64,000 bases of DNA from Xenorhabdus kozodoii (GTDB taxonomy: Bacteria > Pseudomonadota > Gammaproteobacteria > Enterobacterales > Enterobacteriaceae): the NCBI RefSeq assembly GCF_002632875.1, contig NZ_NJCX01000018.1:30833-94832 (forward strand). The letters run 5' to 3'. How positions within the stretch are numbered: position 1 is the stretch's first letter; each line of letters begins with the position of its first letter. Below the pieces are notes generated by a model, which searched no databases, was not told the origin of the DNA, and saw only the letters and a program-made list of their open reading frames with translations. The translations under genes and the position numbers were made by a program. Shown here in pieces: positions 49,836-60,208 of this stretch.

Positions 49836-50929
49836 GACGCTCCTTGGTTCTTAAAGCGTGAACGCAACTTACGCATCGGGACGATATCCCACAAATTAAG
49901 CGCCACAGCCAAAGCAAAATACACGCCATTGACCAGCCACATCCAAAACAAGGGTTCAAGTTTGCCTTTACTGCCATTGGAATGCAGGGAGCTTTGCAGC
50001 AGGAAGAAAATCAGGTAAAGCAACATCGCTGGCAGCATACTGAGTATCCGCCCCTGACGCGGATTGACAACACTTAACGGTACGACCATCAACGCCATAA
50101 TTAGCACCGAAGCAATCAACGTCAAACGCCAATGGAATTCTGCACGGGAGTCGTTATCGGTATCATGCCAAAGTTGTTCAATCGATTTTTGTTCAACTTT
50201 GTTATCGATATCTGCTTTTTGATGCCCAATCACTGCCTGATAATCCGTGAACTCAGTAATGCGGAAGTCACGCAACAGTGCCGTACCTTCATAACGCGTT
50301 CCTTGGTGGAGTACTGCCACCTGATTACCATTCGGGCGCTCTTCCATATGCCCGCCATCGGCAATGACCACAGAAGGGCGCTGGTCATTCGCCGGCCGAA
50401 GCTGGGCAAGGAAAACATTCTCAAAAGTATTGCCCTTCACGTTACCAATATACAGCACCATATTGCCATCATTAGAAGGCCTAAATCGCCCTTCCACGAT
50501 CGCCGCAATGCTTGGATTGGCTTTTGCATCCGCCAATACTTGCGCTTTATATTTGGCAGACCACGGTGTGATCCAGATAACGTTGGCCGCCGCCAACGCG
50601 GATGTGAATAGAGCCAGAATAAGCGCTGATTTCACCAAGACATTTTTGCCCAACCCGCAGGCATGCATGACGGTGATTTCACTTTCGGTATAGAGTTTGC
50701 TGAATGTCATTAATACCCCAAGAAATAAACTCAGGGGCAAAATAAGTTGCGCCATCTCTGGCACACCTAAACCTAACAACGATAAAACCAAATTTGCGGG
50801 AATATTTCCTTCTACCGCCGCACCCAATACGTCAACTAGTTTCTGGCTGAAAAAGATCAGCGATAAGATGAACAGTATTGCGATTTGACTTTTCAGGGTT
50901 TCCCGTACTAGATATCTAATGATGATCAC
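49832..50929 (-). CDS. lptF: LPS export ABC transporter permease LptF
   Basis: 365 residues with the same six-helix plus jellyroll layout as LptG. MIIIRYLVRETLKSQIAILF, SEITVMHACGLGKN and VVNPRQGRILSMLPAMLLYL are typical. It is the first gene of the lptFG operon, divergent from pepA, as in E. coli. Confidence 0.98.
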   Translation of the reverse strand: MIIIRYLVRETLKSQIAILFILSLIFFSQKLVDVLGAAVEGNIPANLVLSLLGLGVPEMAQLILPLSLFLGVLMTFSKLYTESEITVMHACGLGKNVLVKSALILALFTSALAAANVIWITPWSAKYKAQVLADAKANPSIAAIVEGRFRPSNDGNMVLYIGNVKGNTFENVFLAQLRPANDQRPSVVIADGGHMEERPNGNQVAVLHQGTRYEGTALLRDFRITEFTDYQAVIGHQKADIDNKVEQKSIEQLWHDTDNDSRAEFHWRLTLIASVLIMALMVVPLSVVNPRQGRILSMLPAMLLYLIFFLLQSSLHSNGSKGKLEPLFWMWLVNGVYFALAVALNLWDIVPMRKLRSRFKNQGAS

Positions 50930-51209
50930 GCTGATTACGCCTGTGAAAACTTGTCTTTTTGCAGGAAAGTCGCTAACTTCGTCGTATATCTACCATTTAT
51001 ATGAATCAGTTTGGCTTCCCCATCGCTAAAATGATACCAAAGCATTCCATATATTGGTTCCCAATTAGAACATAGTTATCGGTATCTAAGTACCAAAAAA
51101 TAATACGCTTAGCTTAACATAACAGCTAATTTTCTTTGGGATGAATTAATGCGGAACGCGGTATTTTAGCGATTGTATCCGTCTTTGTCTTTAAGATTCA
51201 GGAGAACGC
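50930..51209. promoter_or_regulatory. Divergent lptF-pepA regulatory region
   Basis: A 280-bp AT-rich region between divergent essential genes. pepA has AGGAG about six bases before ATG 51210. I could not assign promoter boxes with confidence. Confidence 0.4.
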
Positions 51210-52718
51210 ATGGAGTTTAGTGTAAAGAGCGGTAGCCCGGAGAAACAGCGCAGTGCCTGTATTATTGTCGGCGTGTTTGAACCCCGCCGTCTTTCCCCTA
51301 TCGCAGAGCAACTTGACAAAATAAGTAACGGCTATATCAGTGCCTTATTGCGCCGTGGTGAACTTGAAGGCAAGGTGGGTCAAACCTTGTTGCTACATCA
51401 TGTTCCTAATGTACTGTCTGAGCGTGTCCTGCTGGTTGGATGTGGTAAAGAGCGTGAACTGGATGAACGCCAGTATAAGCAAATTATCCAGAAAACGATC
51501 AGTACCCTCAACGAAACCGGTTCAATGGAAGCAGTCTGTTTCTTGACAGAACTGCATGTGAAGGCGCGCAACAATTACTGGAAAGTGCGCCAAGCGGTCG
51601 AAACAGCCAAAGAGTCACTGTATGTTTTTGATCAGCTCAAAAGCAGCAAAAATGAACTGCGACGTCCATTGCGCAAAATGGTGTTTAATGTCCCCACCCG
51701 CCGCGAGCTGACCAGCGGTGAACGCGCCATTGTGCACGGTCTTGCGATTGCATCAGGTATCAAGGCGGCGAAAGATCTGGCCAATATGCCACCGAATATC
51801 TGTAATGCAGCATACCTGGCCTCACAAGCCCGTCAGCTTGCTGACAATGCCGCCAATCTGACCACCAAAGTCATTGGTGAAGAGCAGATGAAAGAGTTGG
51901 GTATGAATTCGTACCTGGCGGTGGGTCAAGGTTCGCAGAATGAATCCTTGATGGCAATCATGGAGTATAAAGGCAGCCAAGACGCTACCGCTAAACCCAT
52001 CGTGCTGGTGGGTAAAGGGTTGACTTTTGATTCCGGGGGCATCTCCATCAAACCAGCCGAAGGCATGGATGAGATGAAATATGATATGTGCGGTGCAGCT
52101 TCCGTCTACGGCGCGATGCGTGTTGTTGCCGAACTGCAATTGCCAATCAATGTCATCGGTGTCCTGGCTGGCTGTGAAAATATGCCGGGCGGGCGAGCCT
52201 ATCGTCCCGGAGATATTTTGACGACCCTGTCCGGCCAAACCGTTGAAGTGACAAACACCGACGCGGAAGGCCGTCTGGTACTGTGTGATGCGCTGACTTA
52301 TGTTGAGCGTTTTGAGCCGGAATCCGTCATTGATGTCGCAACCTTGACCGGCGCCTGTGTCGTCGCTCTGGGCGGCCACTATACTGGCCTGATGTCTAAC
52401 CATAATCCACTGGCACATGAACTGCTGAATGCTTCAGATCAAGCAGGCGATCGTGCATGGCGTCTGCCGTTGGGTGATGAATATACCGAACAGTTAGAAT
52501 CCAATTTTGCGGATATGGTCAACGCGTGCGGCCGCGCCGGCGGTGCCATTACTGCGGGCGCTTTCCTGTCCCGCTTTGCCGCCAAGTTCCACTGGGCACA
52601 TCTGGATATCGCAGGTACAGCCTGGCGTTCAGGTAAAGCAAAAGGAGCAACAGGTCGCCCGGTTGCGCTCCTGTCACAATTCCTGTTAAATCGTGCAGGA
52701 TTAAATGCTGATGATTAA
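51210..52718 (+). CDS. pepA: Leucyl aminopeptidase PepA
   Basis: 502 residues (E. coli 503). The M17 catalytic domain shows [20 protein letters not shown] and the signature [10 protein letters not shown], which carry the two-zinc ligands. GGRAYRPGD and GAFLSRF follow. It is a hexameric aminopeptidase; in E. coli it also binds DNA at carAB and at cer sites. It is upstream of holC and valS, as in E. coli. Confidence 0.98.
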   Translation: MEFSVKSGSPEKQRSACIIVGVFEPRRLSPIAEQLDKISNGYISALLRRGELEGKVGQTLLLHHVPNVLSERVLLVGCGKERELDERQYKQIIQKTISTLNETGSMEAVCFLTELHVKARNNYWKVRQAVETAKESLYVFDQLKSSKNELRRPLRKMVFNVPTRRELTSGERAIVHGLAIASGIKAAKDLANMPPNICNAAYLASQARQLADNAANLTTKVIGEEQMKELGMNSYLAVGQGSQNESLMAIMEYKGSQDATAKPIVLVGKGLTFDSGGISIKPAEGMDEMKYDMCGAASVYGAMRVVAELQLPINVIGVLAGCENMPGGRAYRPGDILTTLSGQTVEVTNTDAEGRLVLCDALTYVERFEPESVIDVATLTGACVVALGGHYTGLMSNHNPLAHELLNASDQAGDRAWRLPLGDEYTEQLESNFADMVNACGRAGGAITAGAFLSRFAAKFHWAHLDIAGTAWRSGKAKGATGRPVALLSQFLLNRAGLNADD

Positions 52719-52784
52719 TCCCCCCTGCCGCCTGTTTTGAACGATAAAATGTGGCACAAAGGTATTGAGGGAATAAATGGAATT

Positions 52785-52812
52785 AAGGGTATTGCAATTG
52801 CAATACCCTTTT
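52785..52812 (+). terminator. Palindromic terminator after pepA
   Basis: A continuous palindrome, AAGGGTATTGCAA paired with TTGCAATACCCTT, ends in TTTT. It separates pepA from holC-valS. Confidence 0.75.
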
Positions 52813-52849
52813 CCGTCGCAGTTTCCCGTCATCTTGCAACGAAGAAACT

Positions 52850-53341
52850 ATGAAAAACGCCATCTTCTATTTATTAGAAAAACTGCCATTAGAAAAACTG
52901 TCACCGGAAACGCTGTCATCGGAACCCTCATCGCCAGATGCTTTACAGCCACATGAATGGCTGGCATGCCAGCTTGCTGCTGACCAATGGCGGGCAGGGA
53001 AGCGGGTTCTGATTGCGTGTGAAAGCCAGCAACAGGCCGAAAAATTGGACGAAGCCTTATGGCAACGAGAGCCGAATCAATTTGTACCGCACAATCTTGC
53101 CGGCGAAGGCCCCCGTTATGGCGCCCCCGTGGAATTGTGCTGGCCCCAAAAAAGAGGTAATGCTCCCCGTGATGTGTTGGTGACACTGCTTCCTCACTTT
53201 GCAGACTTTGCCACGGCTTTCCATGAAGTGATAGACTTCGTTCCTATTGATGAAAATCTGAAACAGTTAGCGCGCGAACGATATAAATCCTATCGTAGCG
53301 TCGGCTTTCATTTGACCATGGCAACCCCACCAACCTATTAA
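52850..53341 (+). CDS. holC: DNA polymerase III chi subunit HolC
   Basis: 163 residues (E. coli 147). It begins MKNAIFYLLEKL and has WRAGKRVLIACESQQQAEKL, FVPHNLAGEGPRYGAPVE and QLARERYKSYRSVGF as in HolC. It links the clamp loader to SSB. About 16 extra residues (LPLEKLSPETLSSEPSSPDA) sit after the first strand; the DNA there carries a 15-bp tandem repeat (TTAGAAAAACTG at 52874 and 52889), pointing to slippage expansion. Confidence 0.95.
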   Translation: MKNAIFYLLEKLPLEKLSPETLSSEPSSPDALQPHEWLACQLAADQWRAGKRVLIACESQQQAEKLDEALWQREPNQFVPHNLAGEGPRYGAPVELCWPQKRGNAPRDVLVTLLPHFADFATAFHEVIDFVPIDENLKQLARERYKSYRSVGFHLTMATPPTY

Positions 53342-53356
53342 ATATCAAAAAATACA

Positions 53357-56254
53357 ATGGAAAAGACACCCGCTACTCAAACGCAATCTGAGCCATCTCT
53401 CGATAAAACATACAATCCGACAGAGATAGAGCAACCCCTTTACAACCACTGGGAACAGAGTGGTTACTTCAAGCCGAATGGCGATACAAGCCGTGAAAGT
53501 TTTTGCATCGTCATTCCACCCCCCAACGTCACTGGCAGCCTGCATATGGGGCACGCATTCCAGCAGACCATCATGGATACCATGGTGCGTTACCAACGGA
53601 TGCAGGGCAAAAATACCCTGTGGCAAGCAGGGACTGACCACGCGGGTATCGCGACCCAAATGGTTGTTGAGCGCAAGATCGCCGCAGAAGAAGGCAAAAC
53701 CCGCCATGATTACGGCCGTGAAGCCTTTATCGACAAAATTTGGCAGTGGAAAGCAGAATCGGGTGGCAATATCTCTAACCAGATGCGCCGTCTGGGTAAC
53801 TCGGTAGATTGGGAGCGTGAGCGCTTCACGATGGATGAAGGTTTGTCCAAGGCCGTTAAAGAAGCCTTCGTTCGCCTGTATCAAGAAGATCTGATTTACC
53901 GTGGCAAGCGCCTGGTGAACTGGGATCCGAAACTACGCACCGCGATTTCTGATCTGGAAGTCGAAAACCGTGAAGTGAAAGGTTCCATGTGGCACCTGCG
54001 CTATCCGCTGGCTGATGGCGTTAAGACCGCAGAAGGCAAAGATTACCTGATCGTTGCCACCACCCGCCCAGAAACCATGCTGGGAGATACCGGTGTTGCC
54101 GTTAACCCCGAAGATCCACGTTATCAGGATCTGATTGGCAAAGAGATCCTTTTGCCACTGGTGAACCGCCGTATCCTGATTGTTGGCGATGAGCACGCCG
54201 ATATGGAGAAAGGCACCGGCTGTGTAAAAATCACCCCAGCCCACGATTTCAATGACTATGAAGTCGGTAAGCGCCATAACCTGCCGATGATTAACATCCT
54301 GACCTTCGACGGCAATATCCGCGAAGCCGCAGAAGTCTTCGACAGCAACGGCGAAGTTTCCGCTCACTACTCAACCGAACTTCCTGCCGAATACCGTGGC
54401 ATGGAACGTTTCGCTGCCCGTAAAGCGATTGTGGCTGAATTCGAAAAACAGGGTCTGCTGGTTGAAATCAAACCTCATGACCTGACTGTGCCTTACGGCG
54501 ATCGTGGCGGCGTGGTGATTGAACCTATGCTGACCGACCAATGGTATGTTCGCACTGCACCACTGGCAAAAGTCGCGATTGAAGCAGTTGAGAAGGGTGA
54601 TATTCAGTTCGTGCCAAGACAGTACGAAAACATGTACTACTCCTGGATGCGTGATATTCAGGATTGGTGCATTTCCCGTCAATTGTGGTGGGGCCACCGT
54701 ATTCCGGCGTGGTATGACGCACAGGGCAATGTCTATGTTGGGCGCGATGAAGACGAAGTTCGCCGCGAAAATAACCTGAATGCCGATATCATCCTGACCC
54801 AAGACGAAGACGTACTGGATACCTGGTTCTCCTCCGGCCTGTGGACATTTTCTACCCTCGGCTGGCCGGAACAAACCGACGCGCTGAAAACCTTCCACCC
54901 AACCGATGTACTGGTCAGCGGCTTCGACATCATCTTCTTCTGGATTGCCCGCATGATCATGATGACCATGCACTTCATCAAAGATGAAAACGGCAAGCCA
55001 CAAGTGCCGTTCAAGACGGTCTACATGACGGGGCTGATCCGCGATGAAGAAGGCCAGAAGATGTCAAAATCGAAAGGGAACGTGATCGACCCTCTGGATA
55101 TGATTGACGGTATCTCGCTGGAAAGCCTGCTGGAAAAACGTACCGGCAATATGATGCAGCCACAACTGGCTGAGAAAATTAGCAAGCGTACCGAAAAACA
55201 GTTCCCGGAAGGCATTGAAGCCCACGGTACTGACGCCCTGCGTTTCACACTGGCAGCGCTGGCGTCTACCGGTCGTGATATCAACTGGGATATGAAACGC
55301 CTGCAAGGTTATCGCAATTTCTGTAACAAACTGTGGAACGCCAGCCGTTTCGTGCTGATGAATACAGAGGGACAAGATTGCGGCCAAAACGGCGGTGACA
55401 TGTCGCTGTCACTGGCCGATCGCTGGATTTTGGCTGAATTTAACCGGACAGTGAAAGCCTATCGTGAAGCGCTGGATACTTACCGTTTCGACATCGCCGC
55501 GAACATTCTTTATGAATTCACGTGGAACCAATTCTGTGACTGGTATCTGGAGCTGTCCAAACCGGCGATCAACAAAGGCACAGAAGCGGAAGTCCGCGCG
55601 GCTCGCCATACCCTGATTGACGTTTTGGATGGTTTGCTGCGTCTGGCACACCCCATCATTCCATTCATCACTGAAACCATCTGGCAGCGTGTGAAAGTTG
55701 TCAAAGGCATCGATGCAGATACCATCATGCTGCAACCTTTCCCTGAATTCGATCAGGCGAAAGAAGATGAACTGGCATTAAACGATCTGGAATGGATCAA
55801 GGAAGCGATCATTGCGGTACGTAACATCCGTGCAGAAATGAACATCGCGCCAAGCAAGCCGCTGGAAGTTTTACTGCGGGATGCAAATGACGATGCACAA
55901 CGCCGCGTCGCTGAAAACCTCAATTTCATTCAGGCAATGGGTCGTCTTTCTTCTGTTAGCGTATTGGCAGCCGGAGAAGAAGCCCCGGTTTCTGTCACCA
56001 AGCTGATCGATGGGGCTGAAGTGCTGATCCCAATGGCCGGTTTGATTAATAAAGAGGCAGAACTGGCACGTCTGGATAAAGAAATCGAGAAGCTGGATAA
56101 AGAGATCAACGGTATTGAAGCTAAACTGGCTAACGAAGGTTTTGTCAGCCGTGCACCGGAAGCCGTTGTTGCCAAAGAGCGCGAACGCCTGATGGCCAAC
56201 AGTGCCGCGAAAGAGAAATTACTCGCGCAAAAAGAAACGATTGCGGCATTGTAA
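53357..56254 (+). CDS. valS: Valyl-tRNA synthetase
   Basis: 965 residues (E. coli 951). Class I signature sequences are HMGH in [14 protein letters not shown] and KMSKSKGN in the catalytic core. The editing domain has [13 protein letters not shown], and a C-terminal coiled coil ([20 protein letters not shown]) binds tRNA. The N-terminus [21 protein letters not shown] contains about 15 residues not found in E. coli ValS (MEKTYNP). It starts 15 bp after holC. Confidence 0.98.
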   Translation: MEKTPATQTQSEPSLDKTYNPTEIEQPLYNHWEQSGYFKPNGDTSRESFCIVIPPPNVTGSLHMGHAFQQTIMDTMVRYQRMQGKNTLWQAGTDHAGIATQMVVERKIAAEEGKTRHDYGREAFIDKIWQWKAESGGNISNQMRRLGNSVDWERERFTMDEGLSKAVKEAFVRLYQEDLIYRGKRLVNWDPKLRTAISDLEVENREVKGSMWHLRYPLADGVKTAEGKDYLIVATTRPETMLGDTGVAVNPEDPRYQDLIGKEILLPLVNRRILIVGDEHADMEKGTGCVKITPAHDFNDYEVGKRHNLPMINILTFDGNIREAAEVFDSNGEVSAHYSTELPAEYRGMERFAARKAIVAEFEKQGLLVEIKPHDLTVPYGDRGGVVIEPMLTDQWYVRTAPLAKVAIEAVEKGDIQFVPRQYENMYYSWMRDIQDWCISRQLWWGHRIPAWYDAQGNVYVGRDEDEVRRENNLNADIILTQDEDVLDTWFSSGLWTFSTLGWPEQTDALKTFHPTDVLVSGFDIIFFWIARMIMMTMHFIKDENGKPQVPFKTVYMTGLIRDEEGQKMSKSKGNVIDPLDMIDGISLESLLEKRTGNMMQPQLAEKISKRTEKQFPEGIEAHGTDALRFTLAALASTGRDINWDMKRLQGYRNFCNKLWNASRFVLMNTEGQDCGQNGGDMSLSLADRWILAEFNRTVKAYREALDTYRFDIAANILYEFTWNQFCDWYLELSKPAINKGTEAEVRAARHTLIDVLDGLLRLAHPIIPFITETIWQRVKVVKGIDADTIMLQPFPEFDQAKEDELALNDLEWIKEAIIAVRNIRAEMNIAPSKPLEVLLRDANDDAQRRVAENLNFIQAMGRLSSVSVLAAGEEAPVSVTKLIDGAEVLIPMAGLINKEAELARLDKEIEKLDKEINGIEAKLANEGFVSRAPEAVVAKERERLMANSAAKEKLLAQKETIAAL

Positions 56255-56281
56255 TTTTTCTTAGTTGAAATTTATTCATAT

Positions 56282-56315
56282 AAGCCACTGTAATTTAGGT
56301 TGCAGTGGCTTTTTT
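56282..56315 (+). terminator. Rho-independent terminator of valS
   Basis: AGCCACTG and CAGTGGCT form an 8-bp stem followed by six T, 28 bp after the valS stop. Confidence 0.9.
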
Positions 56316-56329
56316 GGTAATCTGTTTTT

Positions 56330-56662
56330 TTAATTAAACCACCATTGCACCGAAACAAAAAACAACAGAGAAAGTGCCAAACTCTTTAATATTGATTGCG
56401 TATATTTACTGATAAAATAAGCCAAAACCACCGTAATCAGGGAAAATAGGTATTTAACATCAAACTGTTCAATTAATTCACTTAGGGATAAATTATTCAA
56501 TGAGATATTAACAATAATCGTTCCCAAAATAAAACAGATGGCATAATCCAGCGAAATAATCAGCAACCCTTTTTTCTTTAAAAAGCGATTATTATTCATC
56601 AAAAAAGGCGCTATCCTTAATATAAAACTGATTAACCCCATCAATACGATTAATAGCATCAT
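56330..56662 (-). CDS. AzlD-family branched-chain amino acid transport subunit
   Basis: 110 residues with four hydrophobic segments and the N-terminal LMGLISFILRIAPFLM, as in AzlD. It forms the small subunit of an exporter with the AzlC protein, whose gene it overlaps by 4 bp. In other bacteria AzlCD export branched-chain amino acids or their analogues. The substrate is not determined by sequence. Confidence 0.85.
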   Translation of the reverse strand: MMLLIVLMGLISFILRIAPFLMNNNRFLKKKGLLIISLDYAICFILGTIIVNISLNNLSLSELIEQFDVKYLFSLITVVLAYFISKYTQSILKSLALSLLFFVSVQWWFN

Positions 56663-57411
56663 GCTCTTCTGCCCTTTCTGATTTTCCGCTCAATAAATGC
56701 AATGCCTAATCCACATAAAACAGGCACTGCCAGATCAATTAATTTCATGTTCACTTCATTCAATAAGGGTGCGCAAATGCCGCCCATCACTGTCGCCAGA
56801 ACAGACATATCCTTGCCCGAACGCTTGGCCGTCAGGGAGGCAAAATGAATCGGCACCAACATGACAAGAAACAGTGAAAGGGAACTATAATCCAGATATT
56901 CTGCCGACATATACCCCAATAAAGTGGCGCAGAAGGTAATCACAAAACAGGGAAGAGCAACGCCCAGATAAAAATGAAATTGGGATTTTCCATCCGTGAT
57001 ATTTTCCGCAGAAAGATGTGAATGCGTCACCGTATAAGTGCTGGCACTAAACCCTAACATCGACAGCAAAACATGTCGCTTGGGGACGCCATGAAAATAT
57101 TGTGCCATCACCATCCCCATCAAGAAAAAGCGGAAGTTGATCAGCAATGCCAGAATGATGACAGATAGGATCGCCCCATCCGCCAGATAACCGACCGCAG
57201 CCACTTGTAACGGTGCGGCATAGACCAACAATGATCCCACCAACGTTTCCATTAATGGAACACCCTGACTTTGATAAAGCGCACCAATCGACGTAAAAAT
57301 AAAGAAAAAGGAGATACAAACAGGCAAAGAATCAACCATGCCTTTTCTAAACAGTGAATTCAGCACTTGACACCTATCGTTAGCATTGTATTTAGGGTAA
57401 CGGAAAGCCAA
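56659..57411 (-). CDS. AzlC-family branched-chain amino acid exporter
   Basis: 250 residues with about seven membrane helices. SLPVCISFFFIFTSIGALYQ, LLVYAAPLQVAAVGYLADG and NFRFFLMGMVMAQYF match the AzlC/YgaZ family (YgaZH exports L-valine in E. coli). It is the first gene of a two-gene operon divergent from the amino-acid binding-protein gene. Confidence 0.88.
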   Translation of the reverse strand: MAFRYPKYNANDRCQVLNSLFRKGMVDSLPVCISFFFIFTSIGALYQSQGVPLMETLVGSLLVYAAPLQVAAVGYLADGAILSVIILALLINFRFFLMGMVMAQYFHGVPKRHVLLSMLGFSASTYTVTHSHLSAENITDGKSQFHFYLGVALPCFVITFCATLLGYMSAEYLDYSSLSLFLVMLVPIHFASLTAKRSGKDMSVLATVMGGICAPLLNEVNMKLIDLAVPVLCGLGIAFIERKIRKGRRA

Positions 57412-57584
57412 TATATTTCATGATAAATATTATTAAGCAATAATCAATAGAAAACCCAGTTAAGCCCATTTATTATGCATAATATCAGGATATGATATAA
57501 CTTTATTTTATATATAAGGCTTATGATATTACCGTTATAGTAGAAATAATTTAAAAAACAATAATTCCCTCTCGGAGAAATAAC

Positions 57585-58358
57585 ATGAAAGCGGTACTCA
57601 ATATCTTATTAGCGGGTATTATTCAATGGGGTTTCACCTCTCTTGCCTATGCACAATCCACCCTTGATCACATTCATGCCACGGGAATATTCAAGATTGG
57701 CACGGAAGGTGCCTATGCTCCATTCAGTTATCATGACGCCTCTGGAAAGCTGACCGGATTCGATGTGGAAATTGGCCGTGAAATTGCGTTGCACATGAAA
57801 GTGAAACCTGAATTTGTTGAAGGCAAATGGGATGGCTTGATTGGTGGCCTTGATGCCGGGCGTTTCGATGCCGTGATGAACCAAATTGCCATTACACCGG
57901 AGCGCGAGAAAAAATACCGTTTCTCCCTGCCTTACGTGATTTCAGAGGCGGTACTGATCACCCGCAAAGAGAACAACGATATTAAGGCATTTAGCGATTT
58001 AAAAGGGAAAAAATCGGCGCATACCCTGACCAATAACTTTGCCCAGATCGCCAGACATTATGGCGCAGACATCATCGGGACTAATGGCTTCAATCAGGAA
58101 GTGGAACTGGTGAGTACAGGCCGTGCCGATGCGACGATCAACGATAAACTTTCTTACCTCGATTATAAAAAACATCGCCCAGATGCACCGGTAAAAATTG
58201 TTGCCGCAGATACCCAGGCAGCAAGGACAGCCGTACTGTTACGTAAGGACGACACTGAATTAAAAGCCGCCGTCGATAAAGCCATTACTGAAATAAAAGC
58301 AGAGGGTACGTATCAAAAAATTTGGGATAAATATTTCGCGGAAGGGACTGAACATTAA
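57585..58358 (+). CDS. Polar amino-acid ABC transporter binding protein (first paralogue)
   Basis: 257 residues. A signal peptide ends near AYAQS (residue 24). The mature protein is SBP family 3: FKIGTEGAYAPFSYHDASGK, GFDVEIGREIA, GKWDGLIGGLDAGRFDAVMN, ITPEREKKYRFSLPY. The pattern is like cystine- and polar amino-acid-binding proteins (TcyJ/FliY). It is closely related to the protein encoded at 60209 and probably shares the permease and ATPase between them. A 105-bp palindromic element separates it from the permease gene. Confidence 0.9.
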   Translation: MKAVLNILLAGIIQWGFTSLAYAQSTLDHIHATGIFKIGTEGAYAPFSYHDASGKLTGFDVEIGREIALHMKVKPEFVEGKWDGLIGGLDAGRFDAVMNQIAITPEREKKYRFSLPYVISEAVLITRKENNDIKAFSDLKGKKSAHTLTNNFAQIARHYGADIIGTNGFNQEVELVSTGRADATINDKLSYLDYKKHRPDAPVKIVAADTQAARTAVLLRKDDTELKAAVDKAITEIKAEGTYQKIWDKYFAEGTEH

Positions 58359-58396
58359 TTAAAAATAGAGCCTGATGGAATAGGCTCTTAATAGAT

Positions 58397-58501
58397 TATA
58401 CCAATCTAACTTCAAGTTGCCGTTTGCAAACCAACGAGAGTGTTTATATCTCCCCGCGTAGCGGGGAGATATAAGACGTATCTTGAAAGGCGATTGGTAT
58501 A
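58397..58501 (+). repeat. 105-bp palindromic element, copy C
   Basis: It begins TATACCAATCTAACTTC, has a central TTATATCTCCCCGC / GCGGGGAGATATAA hairpin, and ends GCGATTGGTATA. The outer 10 bp TATACCAATC are inverted at the right end. It lies within the ABC transporter cluster, downstream of the first binding-protein gene, where its hairpin may act as a transcript end or stabiliser. Confidence 0.88.
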
Positions 58502-58709
58502 AATCTATTTTCCATTCACCAAGTTCGAAATCACATTAATACCAATAGAATTGATGATTTCAATGAGAAAGACAGCAATATATCCAGCACGCCAGGGAGT
58601 TCTAAGCTATAACTTTATAATATATAACGTTCACCTTTTCTTGCCATATCATCATTCAAACAACCCTATAAAAAATAAATATATCTTTAGTCTCTATCAG
58701 GAAGGTTCT
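58502..58709. other. Upstream region of the ABC permease gene
   Basis: AT-rich and apparently non-coding. The frame of the permease is open from 58551, but those 53 residues have no family counterpart, and AGGAAGG before ATG 58710 is a better ribosome-binding site. Confidence 0.5.
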
Positions 58710-59417
58710 ATGACCCCATCATGGCTCAATTTAGCGCTGGATTCCCTATGGCCGATGATTTACGCCGGCCTGACATTCACTATCCCCCTCACGCTGATTA
58801 CATTCGCACTTGGGATCGCATTGGGGTTTATCGTTGCATTAATCAGGTTGTATGGCCCTAAGCCGCTGGTGGCTGTCGCTCGGTTCTATGTCTGGTTAAT
58901 TCGCGGCACACCTCTACTGGTACAACTGTTCCTGATCTTCTATGCCCTGCCCAGCGCAGGCATTACACTGGAAGCCTTCACCTCCGCGATTATCGGCTTT
59001 ACCCTGAATGTCGGCGCCTATACCTCAGAAGTGATCCGCGCCGCACTCACTTCGGTCCCCAAGGGACAATGGGAAGCCTCTCATTCTATCGGCATGAGTT
59101 GGTGGCAATCATTGCACCGGATCGTTTTGCCACAGGCGGCACGGGTTTCCATTCCGCCTTTATCTAATACCTTTATTTCCCTGGTAAAAGATACCTCGCT
59201 GGCTTCCGTCATTACCGTACCAGAAATGTTTCTGGCGGCACAGCGCATCGCTGCCGTCACCTACCAGCCGTTAATCCTGTATACCGAAGCGGCTATTCTC
59301 TATCTCCTCTTGAGTTCGGTGTTGTCAGCACTGCAAGTACGGTTGGAAAAGAAATTCGCCCAACAAAGCGGCAGCAATAATAAGGAAGCCAAAAATGATC
59401 CAGCTTACCAACATTGA
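58710..59417 (+). CDS. Polar amino-acid ABC transporter permease
   Basis: 235 residues from MTPSWLNLALDSLWPMIY. This is a HisM-family permease with five membrane helices. The FYVWLIRGTPLLVQLFLIFY segment and the docking loop EASHSIGMSWWQSLHRIVLPQA are typical. It overlaps the ATPase gene by 23 bp. It probably works as a homodimer, since only one permease gene is present. Confidence 0.92.
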   Translation: MTPSWLNLALDSLWPMIYAGLTFTIPLTLITFALGIALGFIVALIRLYGPKPLVAVARFYVWLIRGTPLLVQLFLIFYALPSAGITLEAFTSAIIGFTLNVGAYTSEVIRAALTSVPKGQWEASHSIGMSWWQSLHRIVLPQAARVSIPPLSNTFISLVKDTSLASVITVPEMFLAAQRIAAVTYQPLILYTEAAILYLLLSSVLSALQVRLEKKFAQQSGSNNKEAKNDPAYQH

Positions 59418-60159
59418 AAAAAGTTTTGACGGACAGAAGGTGCTGAAAAATATTCATCTGACCATTAAAGAAGGCAGCCTGACGGCACTTATTGGCCCTT
59501 CCGGTAGCGGAAAAAGTACCTTGCTGCGTTGCATTAATCTGTTGGAGATCCCGCAAGCGGGTACGTTGGAAATTGGCAAAGAGCAAATTACCTTTACGGG
59601 TAAGGAACGATTGCCACACCGGGAAATCCAGCGTTTTAGCCTGCAAACTGGCATGGTGTTCCAGAACTTCCAACTTTTTCCGCACCTGACGGTGATTGAA
59701 AACATTATGGAAGGGCTGATTTGGGTACAGAAATGGTCCCGCGAACGCGCCAGAACACGGGCGCTGGCGTTGCTGGAAAAAGTCGGCTTATCCCACAAGG
59801 CGGACGTTTGGCCGTCTACCCTGTCGGGCGGTCAGCAGCAACGTGTCGCCATCGCCAGAGCGATGGCACCTTCTCCCAAGGTGTTGCTATGCGACGAGCC
59901 AACCTCGGCGCTTGATCCGGAGTTATCCAAAGAAGTCGTCTCGGTTTTAAAGCAATTAGCCAAAGAAGGCACCACCATGTTAATGGCAACCCACGATTTA
60001 CGCCTGGCGGCCAATCTGGCCCATGATGTGATCTTTCTGGAATCTGGCGAGATTATTGAATCGGGGACGGCAAAAACCCTCTTTACCCATCCCAGTAAGA
60101 TGCGTACTGTCGAATTTATCTCAACCCTGACAGAAACCTTACCGGATTGGGAAATATAG
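59395..60159 (+). CDS. Polar amino-acid ABC transporter ATP-binding protein
   Basis: 254 residues. Walker A is GPSGSGKST (about 33-41), followed by the Q-loop in GMVFQNFQLFPHLTV, signature LSGGQQQR, Walker B VLLCDEPTSALDPE and a switch His in MATHDLRLA. It is of the GlnQ/HisP type. It energises the permease with which its gene overlaps. Confidence 0.95.
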   Translation: MIQLTNIEKSFDGQKVLKNIHLTIKEGSLTALIGPSGSGKSTLLRCINLLEIPQAGTLEIGKEQITFTGKERLPHREIQRFSLQTGMVFQNFQLFPHLTVIENIMEGLIWVQKWSRERARTRALALLEKVGLSHKADVWPSTLSGGQQQRVAIARAMAPSPKVLLCDEPTSALDPELSKEVVSVLKQLAKEGTTMLMATHDLRLAANLAHDVIFLESGEIIESGTAKTLFTHPSKMRTVEFISTLTETLPDWEI

Positions 60160-60208
60160 CGAGCAGTCACGTTTAATATCAGCAACATGAGTGATTTGGA
60201 GAAAAGCG

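Noticed and set aside
54371..55003. 210-codon minus-strand frame inside valS
   Set aside because: It is antisense to the conserved ValS core; such long shadows are expected in GC-biased codon use.
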